A DNA stretch of 64,000 nucleotides, taken from positions 3,472,001 through 3,536,000 of the forward strand of contig NZ_CP092364.2 in NCBI RefSeq assembly GCF_022370755.2, given 5' to 3'. This DNA is from Mycolicibacterium goodii. GTDB taxonomy: Bacteria > Actinomycetota > Actinomycetes > Mycobacteriales > Mycobacteriaceae. Below are positions 48,246 to 56,724 of this stretch, piece after piece. The position numbers and the translations under genes were made by a program. Each line of letters begins with the position of its first letter. Position 1 is the stretch's first letter. Below the pieces are notes generated by a model. That model saw nothing but the letters and a program-made list of their open reading frames with translations, did not search any database and was not told where the DNA came from.

Positions 48246-49745
48246 CTAGGATCGCGCGAGCACCCGGGTGTCGAGGAATTCGAACTCCGACGGGTCGAGT
48301 CGACGCAGCGCCATCCAGTACTGCCACGTCATGCCGCTCCACAGGGTGCGGTTGACCCCGTGCTCGTCGAGGTACCAGCTCTGGCAGCCGCCGGTGTTGA
48401 ACACCGTGCCGGACAGGTCGCGCTGCAGTTCGGCGTTGAACGCGTCCTGCGCACGCCGCGTCGGCGCCAGTGCGACCGCGCCCCTCTTGCGCACAGCTTC
48501 GATCGCCTGCCCGACGTAGCGGATCTGCGACTCGATCATGAACACCACCGAGTTGTGTCCCAGCGCGGTGTTGGGTCCCAGCAGGAAGAACAGGTTGGGC
48601 ATGCCTGCGACGGCGACACCGCGGTGGGCCTGGATGCCCTCGCGGTTCCAGCGGTCGACGAGGTCCTCACCGCCCGCACCTTTGATGTCGACGTAGGTGT
48701 AGGAGTCGGTCACGTGGAATCCGGTGGCGTAGACGATGACGTCGACCGGGTGCTCGACACCGTCGCCGGTGACGATCCCCTGCGGCGTGATCCGGGCGAT
48801 GCCCTCGGTGATCACCTGCGTCTTCGGGTTGGCGATTCCGCGATAGTAGGAGTCGGAGTTGAGGATTCGCTTGCACCCGGCACGGTAGCTCGGCGTGAGC
48901 TTGCGACGCAGTTCCGGGTCTTTGATGCTGCGGTTGATGTTGTAGCGGCCCAGCCATTCGCCGATCTTGAGCAGTCGTGGCTGCTTGGTCATCGCGAAGC
49001 CGACGCCCTCGTGGATCCAGTAGATGGCGGCGCGCAGCAGCGCGCGGGTGCCGGGGACATAGCCGAACACGGTGCGCAGCCATCGCGGGAACGCATTGTT
49101 GACGCGGGGCATCACCCACGCCGGCGTGCGCTGGTACAGGTGCAGTTCGGCGACGTCCTCGACGATCTCCGGCACGATCTGGATGGCGCTTGCGCCGGTG
49201 CCGATCACCGCGACACGCTTGCCACGGATGTCCACACCGTGGTCCCACTGCGCCGAGTGAAAAGCCGCGCCCGCGAACGATTCCCGGCCCTCGATGTCCG
49301 GGATCAGCGGGATGTGCAGGCCACCGGCACCGGACACCAGGAACTGTGCGATGTACTCCTGACCGGCGGTGGTGAACACGTGCCAGCGCAGTTCCTCGTC
49401 GTCCCAGTGGGCGCGGTCGACGTGCGAGTTGAAGTGGATGTGGCGACGCAGCCCGTACTTGGACGTCACGCCCAACAGATAGTCCTGGATCTCGGGCTGG
49501 AAGGACCACATGTGCTTCCAGTCGGCCTTCGGCTCGAAGGAGAACGAGTACATGTGCGACGGGATGTCGCACGCGCAGCCCGGGTAGGTGTTGTCCCGCC
49601 AGGTGCCGCCGATCTCGTCAGCCTTCTCCAGGATCAGGAAGTCGACGCCACGCCGCTGCAACTCGATGGCCATACCCAGCCCGGAGAAGCCCGAGCCGAT
49701 CACCAGCGCACAGGTCCGGATGGGTTGCTGGTCGGCAGCCGTCAT
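48246..49745 (-). CDS. Flavin monooxygenase / Baeyer-Villiger monooxygenase (Rv3049c-like)
   Basis: A 499-residue two-dinucleotide-domain monooxygenase. The FAD site is GSGFSG (17-22), the NADPH site GTGASA, and between them lies the BVMO fingerprint region FAGAAFHSAQWDHG. EIGGTWRDNTYPGCACDIPS is typical of the 4-hydroxyacetophenone/cyclohexanone monooxygenase group. ATG at 49745 follows AAAGGA. It probably oxidises ketones or other lipophilic compounds in the cytosol. It is followed (upstream on the strand) by a TetR regulator, as in M. tuberculosis. Confidence 0.9.
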   Translation of the reverse strand: MTAADQQPIRTCALVIGSGFSGLGMAIELQRRGVDFLILEKADEIGGTWRDNTYPGCACDIPSHMYSFSFEPKADWKHMWSFQPEIQDYLLGVTSKYGLRRHIHFNSHVDRAHWDDEELRWHVFTTAGQEYIAQFLVSGAGGLHIPLIPDIEGRESFAGAAFHSAQWDHGVDIRGKRVAVIGTGASAIQIVPEIVEDVAELHLYQRTPAWVMPRVNNAFPRWLRTVFGYVPGTRALLRAAIYWIHEGVGFAMTKQPRLLKIGEWLGRYNINRSIKDPELRRKLTPSYRAGCKRILNSDSYYRGIANPKTQVITEGIARITPQGIVTGDGVEHPVDVIVYATGFHVTDSYTYVDIKGAGGEDLVDRWNREGIQAHRGVAVAGMPNLFFLLGPNTALGHNSVVFMIESQIRYVGQAIEAVRKRGAVALAPTRRAQDAFNAELQRDLSGTVFNTGGCQSWYLDEHGVNRTLWSGMTWQYWMALRRLDPSEFEFLDTRVLARS

Positions 49746-49860
49746 GGTTCAGGTCCTTTCCTGGGAACGCCGGTACCGGATATTTGCCAGTGTCCGGCGC
49801 AGTGCCTGGCCTGTCAACGCCCAGGCGGCCGCGAGAGTTGCGGGGTTGTGGCCGGTGTGA

Positions 49861-50601
49861 CTAACTCGCGCGTTCCCGGCGCTGCACGCCCTCATGCAGC
49901 GGCAGATCCGGGTCGATGCGGATGCCGAGCAGCTCGCAGGTGCCATTGATGGACCCGACCATGATCGTGGTGAGGTGGTTGACGAACTCGTCGGCGGGCA
50001 TGCGGCGGGGACTGTCCTCTCTGCTGCCCAGCCACCAGTCCGTGGCCGACGCGGCCGCACCAAATGTCGCGAACGCGGCCAGTTCGATCGCGGCCCCGTC
50101 CAGTTCCATCTCGCGAAGCTCGTGGGAGAACATGTCAGCCATCGCGAGTGTGATGCCGCGGCCCTCGTTGAGCGCGCGCATGGTCGATTCGCTCTGCTCG
50201 GCGAATCGGCCCTGGATCAAGAACCGCAACACATTCGGGTGTTCGTCGACGAGTCGCACGTACTGTTCGACGCTGCGGCGGATCACCTCGCGGGCCGGAT
50301 CGGCCGCCAGGTTGATCGACGGAAAGATCGCCGACCACAGCATGTCGCGCAGCCGCTCGCCGATCGCCTGGAACAGATCGGACTTGTCGGTGAAGTGGCG
50401 GTAGATCTTGGGCTTGGCGGTGCCGGCCTCTTCGGCGATCTCACGCAGGCTCAGCTCGGGGCCGAGCCGGTCGATCGCACGGAACGCGGCGTCGACGATC
50501 TCCGAGCGCACCTTCTTGCGATGCTCACGCCAGCGCTCGCTACGGGCGTCCACCTTGCCGCCCGTTTGAGAACTGGAATGTGACCTCGACCCTCGTCGCA
50601 C
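49861..50601 (-). CDS. TetR-family regulator (Rv3050c-like)
   Basis: A 246-residue TetR protein. The helix-turn-helix is LSLREIAEEAGTAKPKIYRHF near residues 50-70 (split: LSLREIAEEAGTAKP and KIYRHFTDKSDLF). The GTG at 50601 is supported by TACAGT 6 nt upstream, so the mRNA would be leaderless and the protein has a 15-residue basic head. The ligand domain follows (DMLWSAIFPSINLAADPARE). Co-directional with the BVMO gene 115 bp downstream and divergent from the geranylgeranyl-reductase-like gene, it could control either. Confidence 0.87.
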   Translation of the reverse strand: MRRGSRSHSSSQTGGKVDARSERWREHRKKVRSEIVDAAFRAIDRLGPELSLREIAEEAGTAKPKIYRHFTDKSDLFQAIGERLRDMLWSAIFPSINLAADPAREVIRRSVEQYVRLVDEHPNVLRFLIQGRFAEQSESTMRALNEGRGITLAMADMFSHELREMELDGAAIELAAFATFGAAASATDWWLGSREDSPRRMPADEFVNHLTTIMVGSINGTCELLGIRIDPDLPLHEGVQRRERAS

Positions 50602-50607
50602 GCGATT

Positions 50608-50613
50608 ACTGTA
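50608..50613 (-). promoter_or_regulatory. Leaderless -10 box of the Rv3050c-like regulator
   Basis: TACAGT on the minus strand ends 6 nt before the GTG at 50601. It overlaps the region where an operator for autoregulation would be expected. Confidence 0.45.
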
Positions 50614-50753
50614 CTCGCCCTGATGGTGCTGACCTGCTCAGACCGCACACCAACACACCATTGCCGCCGGTCGGTGCTCTTTTTTTCCCGCCACGCTGAC
50701 GTGTGCGGGCTTGGGTACTATTTCAGCGACACTCAATCAACGAGACGAGGCTC

Positions 50754-51941
50754 ATGACGCAGCGATACGACCTGGTCATTGCTGGTGGCGGCCCTTCCGG
50801 GTCGGCAGCGGCGTGGCAGGCCGCACAGACCGGCGCCAAAGTGGTCGTCCTGGACAAAGCGGAGTTTCCCCGCGACAAGCCGTGCGGTGACGGACTGACC
50901 GCACGCGCGGTGAGTTACCTGCAGAAGATGGGACTGGCCGACGAGGTCGCCACCTATCACCGGGTCAACCGGGTGACGGTCTTCAGCCCCAGCGAGTGGG
51001 AGCTGTCGTTCCCGCGCAGACCGGGGATGCCCGACCACGGCCACACCGTCAGCCGGACCCACCTCGACACGGTGCTGCTCAAGCACGCCGAGTCGGCGGG
51101 TGCCGAGGTACGCCAGGGGGCCGAGGTGGCCGGGCCGGAGTTCGACGCCAACGGCCGCGTGGTCGGCGTGGTGCTCAAGAGCGGTGAGAAGGTATATGGC
51201 GACGCGGTGATCGCGGCCGACGGCGCCTACTCCCCGATCAAGCGCGCGCTCAAGATCGACTCGGAGTACAACGGCTACTCCGCGATCGCGATCCGTTCCG
51301 AGATGCACGCGAACCGGCCCGACTCCGACAGCCTGGACATCTATCTCAAGCTGGTGTTCCAAGGAGACCAGTTGCCCGGGTACGGCTGGGTGTTCCCGAT
51401 GGGCAACGGCATGTTCAACATCGGGCTGGGCTACGTCAACAGCTACAAGAACTGGCAGTCGATCAACGCGACGCAGTTCCTCGGCGAGTTCCTGCGGTCC
51501 CTTCCCCGCGAGTGGGAGTTGCCGCCGATCGAGGAACTCAAGAAGAACAAGAGCGTGCGTGCATGGCGATTGCCCATGGGCTTCACGGCGTGGCCGCCGT
51601 GGCGTCCGGGCGTGCTGTTCACCGGCGACTCGCTGGGTGCGGGCAAACCCGCCTCGGGCGCGGGTATCTCCAAGGCGCTCGAATCCGGGCTGGCCGCAGG
51701 TGAATGCGCGGTCGCGGCGCTGCAGAACGGTGGCCCCGACGACTTCACCAACTACGCGCAGCGCATGGAGGCGGCGTGGGGACGTGAGTACCGCCGCGGC
51801 CGGTACATGCACAAGCTGATCGGCAAGCCCAAGCTGGCCAACGCCGGCGTCAAGCTGATCGACAACGCCGCGTTCCGCGACCGCATGCTCAAGGCCCTGT
51901 ACAAGAAGGCGCAGGGTCCGCAGCACACGATCAAGAAGTAA
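50754..51941 (+). CDS. Geranylgeranyl-reductase-family FAD oxidoreductase
   Basis: A 395-residue enzyme. The FAD fold YDLVIAGGGPSGSAAAWQAA is at the N-terminus; DKPCGDGLTARAV is the conserved Cys-containing motif of the GGR family; FTGDSLGAGKPASGAGISKA is the C-terminal FAD-phosphate motif. Mycobacterial relatives reduce a double bond in the isoprenoid chain of menaquinone (MenJ, Rv0561c). ATG at 50754 has GACGAGG upstream, and TACTAT (50716-50721) is a probable -10 box. Whether this is MenJ or a paralogue acting on another polyprenyl lipid is not settled here. Confidence 0.87.
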   Translation: MTQRYDLVIAGGGPSGSAAAWQAAQTGAKVVVLDKAEFPRDKPCGDGLTARAVSYLQKMGLADEVATYHRVNRVTVFSPSEWELSFPRRPGMPDHGHTVSRTHLDTVLLKHAESAGAEVRQGAEVAGPEFDANGRVVGVVLKSGEKVYGDAVIAADGAYSPIKRALKIDSEYNGYSAIAIRSEMHANRPDSDSLDIYLKLVFQGDQLPGYGWVFPMGNGMFNIGLGYVNSYKNWQSINATQFLGEFLRSLPREWELPPIEELKKNKSVRAWRLPMGFTAWPPWRPGVLFTGDSLGAGKPASGAGISKALESGLAAGECAVAALQNGGPDDFTNYAQRMEAAWGREYRRGRYMHKLIGKPKLANAGVKLIDNAAFRDRMLKALYKKAQGPQHTIKK

Positions 51942-51957
51942 CGCCTCACGAGTGTGG

Positions 51958-51985
51958 AACCGCTGCGAGAAATCACGCGGTTTTT
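51958..51985 (+). terminator. Hairpin with T-run after the reductase gene
   Basis: AACCGC (51958-51963) pairs with GCGGTT (51977-51982), continuing into TTT (to 51985). A short but plausible intrinsic terminator between convergent genes. Confidence 0.45.
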
Positions 51986-52009
51986 CGCGGCGGTTTCACG
52001 CTCGAGTGT

Positions 52010-52888
52010 TCATGGCACCGTCGGGGTGATGATTTCGTCGACGACCCATCCGACCACGTTGTCGGGGTACGGGGACGACAGGCCGAGCACGATGTGGTTG
52101 AACCCGGCGCCAAGGGCTTCGGTGACCGCAGCCCTGGTCGTCTCGGGCTGCTCGTAGGACACCGGCAACACCGTGGACCGCGTGATCTCGTTCGGATCCC
52201 GGCCGATTTCCGTGCAGTAGTCATCGAGCAGCGCGCTGCGTTGTACGGCGTCGTCGATGTCGCCGCCGGGGATGTTCCAGATGTCCGCATGCTCGGCGAC
52301 CACACGAAGTGTCGCTTTTGAGCGTCCTCCGATGACGATCGGCGGGTGGGGCCGTTGCACGGGTTTGGGGTTTCCGAAGGCGCGCGTCAATCGGTGGATG
52401 TCACCGTCGAAGTCGAACGGCTCACGCTCGGTCCACAAGCGCCGGATCAACGTGCACGCCTCGGCCAGACTTGCCACGGCGTGGCCGGAATCGTGGTACG
52501 GCATGCCGTGCGAGGAGTACTCGTGCCGGGCGATCGGATGGCTGGGCCGCGAGCCCACCCCGATTCCGAACTCGAGCCGGCCGCCGGAGACCACGTCGAC
52601 CGTTGTGGCGATCTTTGCGAGCATGGCGGGCGGCCGGAACCTGTTGCTGGTCACCATCAAACCGATGCGCAGACGCCGAGTCTGGGCGGCCAGGGCCGAC
52701 AGCAGCGTCCACCCTTCGAATACCGGCCCGGTGACATCGCCCGCGATCGGTATCAAGTGGTCGAACATCCAGGCGTGCTCGATTTCGGGGATCTCATCGG
52801 CGTCTGTCCACACTCGTTGCAGGTCTGGGTACGCGACCTGGTGGGGTGGGGTCAGGATGCCGAACCGGGGGTGCTTCCGATGTGACAT
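52010..52888 (-). CDS. LLM-class F420-dependent (or flavin) oxidoreductase
   Basis: A 292-residue luciferase-like monooxygenase. It opens HPRFGILTPPHQVAYPDLQR and includes WMFDHLIPIAGDVTGPVFEG, RRLRIGLMVTSNRFRPPAML and GGRLEFGIGVGSRPSHPIAR, as in mycobacterial F420-dependent family proteins. ATG at 52888 follows GAAAGG and gives MSHRKHPRF; longer in-frame extensions cross the operator region and are unlikely. It is divergent from a TetR gene across a large palindrome, so it is probably that regulator's target. Confidence 0.85.
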   Translation of the reverse strand: MSHRKHPRFGILTPPHQVAYPDLQRVWTDADEIPEIEHAWMFDHLIPIAGDVTGPVFEGWTLLSALAAQTRRLRIGLMVTSNRFRPPAMLAKIATTVDVVSGGRLEFGIGVGSRPSHPIARHEYSSHGMPYHDSGHAVASLAEACTLIRRLWTEREPFDFDGDIHRLTRAFGNPKPVQRPHPPIVIGGRSKATLRVVAEHADIWNIPGGDIDDAVQRSALLDDYCTEIGRDPNEITRSTVLPVSYEQPETTRAAVTEALGAGFNHIVLGLSSPYPDNVVGWVVDEIITPTVP

Positions 52889-52933
52889 GAGCCGGCCTTT
52901 CAGCAGATGCCGACGAGGCGCTGGTCGCCTGGC

Positions 52934-52986
52934 ATCATATAAGCGGAACAGTGCTCCTCTAGCATACGGAGCGATGTTCCGCTTAT
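52934..52986. promoter_or_regulatory. Large dyad between LLM gene and TetR gene
   Basis: ATAAGCGGAACA (52939-52950) and TGTTCCGCTTAT (52975-52986) are perfect 12-bp complements. Inside them GCTCC (52953-52957) and GGAGC (52968-52972) extend the symmetry. TATGAT on the minus strand (52934-52939) is a likely -10 box of the LLM gene and touches the left arm. This looks like a double TetR operator controlling both directions. Confidence 0.65.
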
Positions 52987-53012
52987 CAAGCATGTCGATG
53001 AAAGGACCAGTG

Positions 53013-53594
53013 GTGCCCGAGCCCGACGCGAGCACGACGCCACGAAAGCGCGCCGACGCACGCCGCAACGAGAAGGCGCTGCTGGATGCCGCGGCCGCGG
53101 CGTTCGTCGCCTCGGGAGTGGAAGTGCCGGTGCGCGATATCGCGGCACGGGCAGGTGTCGGCATGGGCACCATCTACCGCCACTTCCCCACTCGCGCGGA
53201 CCTCATCATCGCGGTGTACCGCCATCAGGTCGATGCGTGCGCCGAAGCAGGGCCACGACTGCTGCAACAGCACGGCCCGTATGACGCGCTCACCAAGTGG
53301 GTCGACCAGTTCGTCGACTTCCTGGTGACCAAGCACGGCCTCGCCGCGGCCCTGCACTCGGACAACGCCCGCTTCCAGACCCTGCACGCCTACTTCCTCG
53401 ACCGCCTGGTTCCGGTGTGCGCACAGCTTCTGGACGCCGCCGCCTCCTCCGCTGAAATCCGTTCGGGAATCGACCCGTACGTGTTCATGCGCGCGATCGG
53501 CAACCTCTGTATCGGCGCGGAGGACGACTCCCGCTATGACGCGCGCGCCATGGTGGAGTTGCTGATCAGCGGGTTGCGTCAGCCCGCCGACTGA
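53013..53594 (+). CDS. TetR-family regulator
   Basis: A 193-residue TetR protein with HTH VPVRDIAARAGVGMGTIYRH and the continuation FPTRADLIIAVYRHQ; the C-terminal domain starts near residue 80. GTG at 53013 has AAAGGA 6 nt upstream; ATGs at 52992 and 52998 lack a ribosome binding site. It is divergent from the LLM oxidoreductase gene, across the palindrome. It most likely represses both genes until an aromatic or lipophilic inducer binds. Confidence 0.87.
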   Translation: MPEPDASTTPRKRADARRNEKALLDAAAAAFVASGVEVPVRDIAARAGVGMGTIYRHFPTRADLIIAVYRHQVDACAEAGPRLLQQHGPYDALTKWVDQFVDFLVTKHGLAAALHSDNARFQTLHAYFLDRLVPVCAQLLDAAASSAEIRSGIDPYVFMRAIGNLCIGAEDDSRYDARAMVELLISGLRQPAD

Positions 53595-54430
53595 CCGTTG
53601 CCCGTCAGCCGGTACCGCACATTCTCGGCGACAGGAGTGAAGCCGATGCGTTGGTATACCCGGTTGGACACCGGATTGGCCGCGTCGGCGAACAACACGA
53701 CGTCCCGCACCCCGCGATCGAACGCCCCGCGTGACGCGACCGCCGTGAGCGCCGCGGCGTAACCGTGGCCCCGATGTTCCGGCGGCGTGTAAACGGGGCC
53801 GATCCGCGCCATCCCGGCGACAGCGGCGTGGACACGAGCCATACACACGGGAACCTCGGCGACCGTCCATACGAGCACCTGTCCACCCGCGTCGGAAATC
53901 GCCTGCAGCCCAGCACGAGCCCCGTCGATGTCGGACCCGGAGCCGAACGCCTCGACATAGAACGCGTCAAGCCAGGCGACCAGCAGGTCGGTGTCACGCT
54001 CCTGCGCCGGACGCCACTTGCCCGCCACACCGGCCGGCGGAACCAGATCCCCCAACCGGTACAGCACGTCTGTGGTGCCCGGGATCGCCTGCCCGCCGGT
54101 GACCTCCCGCCAGGCCTGCGCGAAAGCCGTTGCGGCCTCGGGTGTCCCACGCACTTCAGGCAGGTCCGGCTGAATCTCGGCAAGGGCGGTTGCCGCGGCG
54201 GTGGATGTCCGCGCCGGCAGCCCGCTGACCAGGAGCACCGACCCCGGTATCTGGACCGCGGCGCCCACGGGGGTCGTCCCGTCGGACACCGACAGCAGGA
54301 TCCGACCGTCGGGCCACGGCGAGGTCCGCAGCGCCGTCAGCTCATTGGTGAACAACACCGGGTCGGCGCGATACACCGCACCGGCCACCGGTTCGAACGT
54401 GGTCGGTGACGGATACAGCTGGACGGTCAT
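53579..54430 (-). CDS. GNAT-family N-acetyltransferase
   Basis: A 283-residue two-lobed GNAT protein. The acetyl-CoA site is in the second lobe: IGPVYTPPEHRGHGYAAALT, the R-G-x-G-Y form of motif A, followed by VLFADAANPVSNRVYQRIGF. The N-terminal lobe is poorly conserved, as in FR47-type enzymes. Its 3' end overlaps the end of the convergent TetR gene by 16 nt. The acceptor substrate cannot be told. Confidence 0.83.
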   Translation of the reverse strand: MTVQLYPSPTTFEPVAGAVYRADPVLFTNELTALRTSPWPDGRILLSVSDGTTPVGAAVQIPGSVLLVSGLPARTSTAAATALAEIQPDLPEVRGTPEAATAFAQAWREVTGGQAIPGTTDVLYRLGDLVPPAGVAGKWRPAQERDTDLLVAWLDAFYVEAFGSGSDIDGARAGLQAISDAGGQVLVWTVAEVPVCMARVHAAVAGMARIGPVYTPPEHRGHGYAAALTAVASRGAFDRGVRDVVLFADAANPVSNRVYQRIGFTPVAENVRYRLTGNGQSAG

Positions 54431-54484
54431 GGGCTCCAGATTGCCCCGGTGCGCCGTTACACTCCACCCAATTTCGGCGGGCGG

Positions 54485-54628
54485 CTACCCGAACAGCTGA
54501 CCGACCTTGAGCAACAACTGATACACGCCGTAGCCGAACGGCACGGCGACCCACAGCCACGCCAGGGCGATGTACGCCCTGGGCACAGTGGGCTGGTACT
54601 CGTGCAGTTCGGCTGGAGCTTCGCTCAC
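54485..54628 (-). CDS. MFS transporter small subunit (47 aa)
   Basis: GTG at 54628 overlaps the stop of the large MFS gene as GTGA and opens a 47-codon frame: a polar start (SEAPAELHEYQPTVPRAY), one membrane helix (IALAWLWVAVPFGYGVYQLL) and LKVGQLFG-stop at 54485. Small single-helix proteins of this kind follow OFA-type transporter genes in actinobacteria and are named MFS transporter small subunit. It is too short for most ORF cut-offs. It probably assembles with the transporter encoded just before it. Confidence 0.75.
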   Translation of the reverse strand: MSEAPAELHEYQPTVPRAYIALAWLWVAVPFGYGVYQLLLKVGQLFG

Positions 54629-56019
54629 CGGTGGGCCTCCTCGGCGATGGGGTCGGCAGTAACACGTTCGGGCTCATGCCATTTCGAGGACACCGGCCGG
54701 ATGAGCTCGTTGCACACGAGCGCCACGATCAACAGCCCGATCATGATCGAGAACGACAGGGTGTAGAGGGCGGGGCCGTCCTTGCCTGCCGACGTCTGGT
54801 GGTCGGCGATCGAGTTGACGATGATCGGGCCGAGGATGCCCGCCGCCGACCACGCGGTGAGCAGTCGGCCATGGATGGCGCCGACCTGGAACGTGCCGAA
54901 CAGGTCACGCAGGTAGGCGGGGACGGTCGCGAACCCGGCACCGTAGAACGACAGGATCACGATGGTGGCGATGAGGAACACCAGCTTGTTGGAGTTCTGC
55001 ATCAGGGTGATCGTGAGGTACATCAGGGCGCCGACACCCAGGTACAGCCGGTAGGCGTTCTTGCGTCCGATCACGTCGGACAGGCTGGACCAGCCGATGC
55101 GTCCGGCCATGTTGCCCAGCGACAGCATCGCGACGTATCCGGCGGCCGCGGCGGCCAGTGCACCCGCGGCGGCCCCGGCGGCCGGGAAGTAGTCCTGGTA
55201 GATGGGCGATGCCTTCTCCAGGATGCCGATGCCCGCAGTGACGTTGAAGCACAGGACAACCCAGAGCAGCCAGAACTGTGGTGTCTTGATCGCGTTGTTG
55301 GCCGACACCTGGCCACCGGTGACGATGGAACCCGCCTGTAGCGGCGGTGGCGTCCACCCGTGCGGACGCCAGTCGGCGCGGGGAACCCGCACCAGCAGCC
55401 ACCCCAGCGACATGAACACCGCATAGACGATGCCGTGCACCAGGAAGGTCTTGGCGATGCCGCCGGTGCTCGACCCGAACGCATTGAGCATCGCCGTCGA
55501 CCACGGGGAGGCGATCAGCGCACCGCCGCCGAATCCCATGATCGCCAGACCGGTCGCCATGCCGGGTTTGTCAGGGAACCACTTCATCAGTGTGGACACC
55601 GGGGAGATGTAGCCGATCCCCCAGCCGATCCCGCCGAGCACGCCGTAGCCGAGCAACACGATCCAGTACTGGCCCAGCGCCAGGCCGGCCGCGCCGACGA
55701 GCCACCCGCCACAGAAGCAGCACATCGCCGCGAACATCGCCTTGCGGGGACCGTTGCGGTCGACCCACGTGCCGAACACCGCGGCCGAAAGCCCGAGCAT
55801 GACGATGCCGATGGTGAACGGCAGGGCGCTCAGGGTGCCCGAGATGCCGAGTGCGCCCTCGAGGGGTTTCTTGAAGACGCTCCACGAGTAGGCGGCACCG
55901 ACCGACAGGTGGATGGACAACGCCGCCGGTGGTACCAGCCACCGGCTCCAACCCGGCGGCGCGATGATGCGTTCGCGGCTCAAGAACGGTGCCGCAGCAG
56001 TATCGGTCCCTGGGGTCAT
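54625..56019 (-). CDS. OFA-family (oxalate:formate antiporter-like) MFS transporter
   Basis: A 464-residue transporter with about 12 helices. It opens RWLVPPAALSIHLSVGAAYS with WSVFKKPLEGALG, the typical OFA start, and has GGIGWGIGYISPVSTLMKWF with PDKPGMATGLAIMGFGGGAL, the motif B/C region. OFA proteins exchange dicarboxylates or monocarboxylates. A 47-residue single-helix protein is encoded overlapping its 3' end. No catabolic genes for oxalate are near, so the substrate is open. Confidence 0.88.
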   Translation of the reverse strand: MTPGTDTAAAPFLSRERIIAPPGWSRWLVPPAALSIHLSVGAAYSWSVFKKPLEGALGISGTLSALPFTIGIVMLGLSAAVFGTWVDRNGPRKAMFAAMCCFCGGWLVGAAGLALGQYWIVLLGYGVLGGIGWGIGYISPVSTLMKWFPDKPGMATGLAIMGFGGGALIASPWSTAMLNAFGSSTGGIAKTFLVHGIVYAVFMSLGWLLVRVPRADWRPHGWTPPPLQAGSIVTGGQVSANNAIKTPQFWLLWVVLCFNVTAGIGILEKASPIYQDYFPAAGAAAGALAAAAAGYVAMLSLGNMAGRIGWSSLSDVIGRKNAYRLYLGVGALMYLTITLMQNSNKLVFLIATIVILSFYGAGFATVPAYLRDLFGTFQVGAIHGRLLTAWSAAGILGPIIVNSIADHQTSAGKDGPALYTLSFSIMIGLLIVALVCNELIRPVSSKWHEPERVTADPIAEEAHR

Positions 56020-56139
56020 CCCTCGCCTTTCGTCGTCGACGCGCCCATGAGAGCGGTGTGCGCGTCACCCGCAGCGCCGCGTGTGGCGGGGCACACACGA
56101 CGCGATTCCCCGAGGACAATAGCGAAACCGCGACGAATT

Positions 56140-56151
56140 TGAAACGTTTCA
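56140..56151. promoter_or_regulatory. LacI-type palindrome upstream of the OFA transporter
   Basis: TGAAACGTTTCA is a perfect 12-bp palindrome with central CG, the form bound by LacI-family repressors. It lies 120 bp upstream of the OFA transporter start and 150 bp before the VOC gene. The rest of the 285-bp interval (56020-56304) shows no gene. Confidence 0.45.
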
Positions 56152-56291
56152 TGGCCATTGCCGACGCAATCGATGGTGCGCATTCGGCGAACCTGGGCAC
56201 AAGCCCTCCGCTGCCTGCGCACGTCAGCGAAAACCGCTGCCGTACATGGCTACGCGATGCGCTTTGCCAGAATCGCGCGCCGGGGGTCGAC

Positions 56292-56297
56292 TAGGGT
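56292..56297 (+). promoter_or_regulatory. Leaderless -10 box of the VOC gene
   Basis: TAGGGT ends 7 nt before the ATG at 56305, giving a leaderless transcript and fixing the start. Confidence 0.5.
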
Positions 56298-56304
56298 CGA
56301 CCGG

Positions 56305-56724
56305 ATGGAACAGCGCATCAGTCTGATCACCCTCGGCGTCGACGACCTGGCGGCATCCCGGCGGTTCTTCGAAGAGGGCCTGGGCTGGACGGCCACCGGC
56401 GCCTATGACGAGGTGGTGTTCTACCAATTGCCCGGCATCGCGCTGGCGTTGTTCGGCCGTAACGATCTGGCCGCCGACACCGGTGTCGCGGTCGACGGTC
56501 GGTTCAGTGGCATCAGCATCGCGATCAACCAGCGCACCGAGGCCGAGGTCGACGACGTGATGGCGCAGGTGCAGGCCGCGGGCGGCACGATCGTCAAACC
56601 CGCCGAAAAGACCTACTGGGGTGGCTATTGCGGCTACTTCACCGATCTCGACGGGCATGTCTGGGAGGTCGCGGTGAACCCCGCGTGGCTGATCAACGAC
56701 GACGGGTCGGTGACCATCCAGTAG
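56305..56724 (+). CDS. VOC-family (glyoxalase/dioxygenase fold) protein
   Basis: A 139-residue protein of two beta-alpha-beta-beta-beta modules: MEQRISLITLGVDDLAASRR, FFEEGLGWTATGAYDEVVFY and, in the second, GGTIVKPAEKTYWGGYCGYF with TDLDGHVWEVAVNPAW. Metal-ligand positions of glyoxalase I are only partly kept, and the end GHVWEVA is that of the YycE/YaeR-like group. Function may be resistance to an antibiotic or an unknown metal-dependent step. No operon partner. Confidence 0.85.
   Translation: MEQRISLITLGVDDLAASRRFFEEGLGWTATGAYDEVVFYQLPGIALALFGRNDLAADTGVAVDGRFSGISIAINQRTEAEVDDVMAQVQAAGGTIVKPAEKTYWGGYCGYFTDLDGHVWEVAVNPAWLINDDGSVTIQ

Noticed and set aside
48102..49949. 615-codon plus-strand open frame opposite the BVMO gene
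   Set aside because: The minus-strand gene has all family motifs; the opposite frame shows none and no start signals.
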